Origin: a bacterium
Lineage (GTDB): Bacteria > Cyanobacteriota > Vampirovibrionia > Gastranaerophilales > Gastranaerophilaceae
DNA length: 64,000 bases
NCBI GenBank assembly: GCA_017470815.1
Contig: JAFUXT010000003.1
Coordinates: 1-64,000 of the forward strand
Reading direction: 5' to 3'
A program made the position numbers and the translations under genes. The first letter of the stretch is position 1, and each line of letters starts with the position of its first letter. Positions 61,882-64,000 of this stretch are shown here, piece after piece. The notes beneath the pieces were generated by a model. It made no database searches and had not been told where the DNA came from. It worked only from the letters and a program-made list of their open reading frames with translations.

Positions 61882-62438
61882 AGTTCATCAAACGGTGAAA
61901 TTTTTACTTCTCGGAAACCGTCATTTATCGCATCTAAAGGCGATTTTTTAGCCAATACCGCATCGCCGATTTGAAGATTAGAAACCAAAACTTCATCGGT
62001 GCATGTTCTATACGCAAGATGTGTCGGGCTTTTTCCGTCTTTCAAAAATGTCGTCGGAATTTTTAGATAATCAAGTAAATCAACAAATTTGTTCCAAATA
62101 TCCTGACTTTGTTTTGAATTTTTAGAGCCGACAAGTACAGCCTGCAAATTCTTATTTTTCAAATCAATGTTATTTCGTAAGAAATTCAGCACATTAGAAA
62201 AAATATGATTATCTTTATTAAGAGGGATTAGGTGCATCAAAACTGCTTTATCTCCGTTTGTAATCAGGCAGGAAGTACAGTCGCAGACCCTTTGAGTGAA
62301 AACATCTTTACCTATCCTGCTTGAACTAATCGCCCACGGGTAATCAACAAGATTATCACGGCTGAATGAAGAAGTAATTTTATTAAAATCCTGCCAATAC
62401 ATTGGCACTATTTTTGATGTAAAAGATATTTCGGTCAT
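61878..62438 (-). CDS. CheD/CNF-like protein with 'ISFTSK' tag (tentative)
   Basis: 186 residues beginning MTEISFTSKIVPMYWQ. The segment VCDCTSCLITNGDKAVLMHLIPLNKD, followed by LQAVLVGSKNSK, resembles the Cys...His layout of CheD-type glutamine deamidases and CNF toxins, which modify glutamines. The Cys-His distance (12) is shorter than in CNF. The resemblance is weak. It shares a TTAA stop overlap with the cupin gene. Confidence 0.5.
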   Translation of the reverse strand: MTEISFTSKIVPMYWQDFNKITSSFSRDNLVDYPWAISSSRIGKDVFTQRVCDCTSCLITNGDKAVLMHLIPLNKDNHIFSNVLNFLRNNIDLKNKNLQAVLVGSKNSKQSQDIWNKFVDLLDYLKIPTTFLKDGKSPTHLAYRTCTDEVLVSNLQIGDAVLAKKSPLDAINDGFREVKISPFDEL

Positions 62439-62442
62439 GTTT

Positions 62443-62799
62443 TTAATAAAACCGGAAAAATAAAAATTTGCGCTTTTTATAAGGATGTAATATATTCGGG
62501 TTATTTTTATCCCTGATATATTTAGGTTTCATTTTTTTCTCTACGGTACGAGAAGTTTTTTTCAAAGACGGTAAATTTGTTTTTTTAATCTCTAAGTCAG
62601 CCGGAAGTTCGTCGTTTTGTTCAATATAATTTGCATATTCAATTTGCTTATCAAAATGTTCCTGAGGTTTATTTCTGAAGTCTTTTATAAATTTAAAATA
62701 ATTACTTTGATATTTTTTTATTGGAATAAATGTAAAACACGCAGAAATAAAAATAAATATAAGAATAAAAATAAGTATGATTTTTTGATGAATTTTCAT
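62443..62799 (-). CDS. Small basic membrane-anchored protein
   Basis: 118 residues. N-terminal hydrophobic segment IILIFILIFIFISACFTFIPI (membrane anchor, or lipidation at Cys21). The rest is highly basic (KKTSRTVEKKMKPKYIRDK, HPYKKRKFLFFRFY). Unknown. It lies 4 bp upstream of the tagged gene on the same strand. Confidence 0.55.
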   Translation of the reverse strand: MKIHQKIILIFILIFIFISACFTFIPIKKYQSNYFKFIKDFRNKPQEHFDKQIEYANYIEQNDELPADLEIKKTNLPSLKKTSRTVEKKMKPKYIRDKNNPNILHPYKKRKFLFFRFY

Positions 62800-62905
62800 A
62801 GGAAAATTTTACCAGTTTCATGAATAAATGTAAAATAATTGTTAATAAATAAGGCATAATTTATAATTTAGAATATAAAAGTGTAAATGAAAGAAGGAGA
62901 GATAT

Positions 62906-64000
62906 ATGATTAAAAAAATTACTGCTTTAATGGCACTATTTATGACATCAGTTGCTCCTGCTTTTGCAAGTGAAGCGGATTTGGTTGTTCCGAGTATCAA
63001 GACACTTTCACCAAGCAGTTATACATTGCTTTTGATAGGTCTTGGAATTTCTGTTATCGGACTTTGTTTCGGGTTATGGAAATTTTTGGAAGTTAAAAAA
63101 CTCGAAGTACACTCTGCAATGGCGGCGGTGGGCAACACTATTTTTGAAACCTGCAAAACATATCTTGTTCAGCAGGGCAAATTTTTACTTGCGCTTGAAA
63201 TTATAATCGGTGCTTGTATTGCGTTTTATTTCGGCTATTTACAGGAAATGGGCTGGGGCGGTGTATTAACAATCCTTGGCTGGTCTGTAATCGGTATATT
63301 AGGTTCTTATGCGGTTGCTTGGTTTGGTATCAGAATGAACACTTTGGCAAACGCAAGAACTGCTTTTGCATCATTAAAAGGTAATCCTTTGAATATTCTT
63401 AATATTCCTTTAAAAGCGGGTATGAGTATTGGTGTTTTACTTGTATCGGTTGAACTTATAATGATGTTAATAATTTTACTGTTTGTTCCCGGTAAAATTG
63501 CAGGGGCTTGCTTTATCGGGTTTGCTATCGGTGAATCTTTGGGCGCATCTGCTTTGCGTGTTGCGGGCGGTATTTTTACAAAAATCGCTGATATCGGTTC
63601 AGATTTGATGAAAATTCAGTTCGGTATCAAAGAAGATGATCCTCGTAACCCCGGTGTTATTGCTGACTGTACAGGTGACAACGCAGGCGATTCAATCGGA
63701 CCTACGGCTGACGGGTTTGAAACTTACGGGGTAACAGGGGTTGCACTTGTTAGTTTTATTCTGCTCGCAGTTTTGGGTGGTAAAAATCAGGTTCAACTTT
63801 TAGCCTGGATTTTTGTAATGAGATTTTTAATGATTGTCACATCAGTTGTGGCATACGGAATAAACGCTTTGTGGGATAAATTTATTTATTCTAAAAAGGC
63901 GGAAAAATTTGATTTTGAAGTACCTTTGACAAGACTTGTATGGATTACATCAATTCTTTCTATCGGTATGACTTACGGTGTCAGTTGCTGGTTATTAAAT
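62906..64000 (+). CDS. hppA: Membrane-bound proton/sodium pyrophosphatase, 3'-truncated by window edge
   Basis: First 365 residues; the frame is open to the edge (full proteins have ~700-800). It couples pyrophosphate hydrolysis to ion pumping across the membrane. An N-terminal signal-like helix (MIKKITALMALFMTSVAPAFA) is followed by several spans. The substrate loops are visible: GGIFTKIADIGSDLMK, then EDDPRNPGVIADCTGDNAGD and SIGPTADGFETYG. The CTGDNAGD..GPTADGFETYG version resembles the Bacteroides-type pumps reported to move sodium and protons, but ion choice cannot be settled from this part. GAAGGAG precedes the ATG; TATAAT lies ~45 bases upstream. Confidence 0.95.
   Translation, partial: MIKKITALMALFMTSVAPAFASEADLVVPSIKTLSPSSYTLLLIGLGISVIGLCFGLWKFLEVKKLEVHSAMAAVGNTIFETCKTYLVQQGKFLLALEIIIGACIAFYFGYLQEMGWGGVLTILGWSVIGILGSYAVAWFGIRMNTLANARTAFASLKGNPLNILNIPLKAGMSIGVLLVSVELIMMLIILLFVPGKIAGACFIGFAIGESLGASALRVAGGIFTKIADIGSDLMKIQFGIKEDDPRNPGVIADCTGDNAGDSIGPTADGFETYGVTGVALVSFILLAVLGGKNQVQLLAWIFVMRFLMIVTSVVAYGINALWDKFIYSKKAEKFDFEVPLTRLVWITSILSIGMTYGVSCWLLN

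Overview
The window is AT-rich, densely coding bacterial DNA from a diderm (Gram-negative-type) bacterium. An autotransporter beta-barrel, an OmpH/Skp-like chaperone, several Sec signal peptides and lipoboxes, DAP-type peptidoglycan synthesis (dapF) and MEP isoprenoid synthesis (ispG) support this. A membrane pyrophosphatase, an ATP-dependent PEP carboxykinase, a C_GCAxxG_C_C protein, a TM1266-like protein and an AcsE-like pterin methyltransferase suggest an anaerobe. Together with many lineage-specific proteins carrying a short N-terminal 'ISFGxK' type tag, I infer a gut-type non-photosynthetic cyanobacterial relative (Gastranaerophilales / 'Melainabacteria'). That assignment is an inference, not something a marker gene in the window proves.

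Layout. 1-8551: 3' part of a giant beta-helix autotransporter with an unusual Lys/Val/Pro-rich tail after its barrel. 8651-11656: VWA protein, lipoprotein, comM. 11735-14126: an M16 homologue without its zinc motif, a 48-residue protein, and an M48-like protein with a changed zinc motif. 14336-17144: rpsR, ssb, rpsF, dapF and a membrane protein on the minus strand. 17302-21775: six-hairpin-like protein, diguanylate cyclase, 5'-nucleotidase-like enzyme, TM1266-like regulator, small acidic protein. 21866-26573: a probable five-gene operon (pterin methyltransferase, TPR protein, lipoprotein, C_GCAxxG_C_C protein, endonuclease IV-like protein). 26799-28237: a small gene, then a repeat-rich stretch with a frameshifted gene, tRNA-Leu(GAG) and fragments of that tRNA. 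28238-36852: envelope proteins, lipA, cysS, an M14 peptidase interrupted by a DUF559 nuclease element, ftsY, a SIMPL protein, an OmpH-like protein. 37013-47273: phosphoesterase, ispG, peptidoglycan hydrolase, aroE, orphan sugar permease, PPTase, ACT protein, alanine/sodium symporter. 47450-52666: tagged lineage-specific proteins (duplicated HNH-like protein, HEATH-motif metalloprotein) and a phosphatase. 52792-64000: pckA, YkgJ-like protein, LysM and GH13 proteins, rarA, sugar-binding lipoprotein-like protein, PMI-type cupin, CheD-like tagged protein, and the 5' part of a membrane pyrophosphatase.

The most interesting observations are: (1) a 432-nt element with ~47-nt structured terminal inverted repeats that encodes a DUF559 nuclease and sits exactly in frame inside an M14 carboxypeptidase gene, with a solo copy of its end against the same gene's start codon; (2) a recurrent promoter geometry in which an (often extended) -10 box ends exactly six bases before the ATG of eight genes, pointing to leaderless mRNAs; (3) a short N-terminal motif shared by unrelated proteins; (4) a duplicated HNH-like module in which one copy is degenerate; (5) two metallopeptidase-family proteins with lost zinc motifs; (6) tRNA-Leu end fragments around the intact tRNA gene; (7) interspersed palindromic repeats placed in 5' leaders and inside a terminator.
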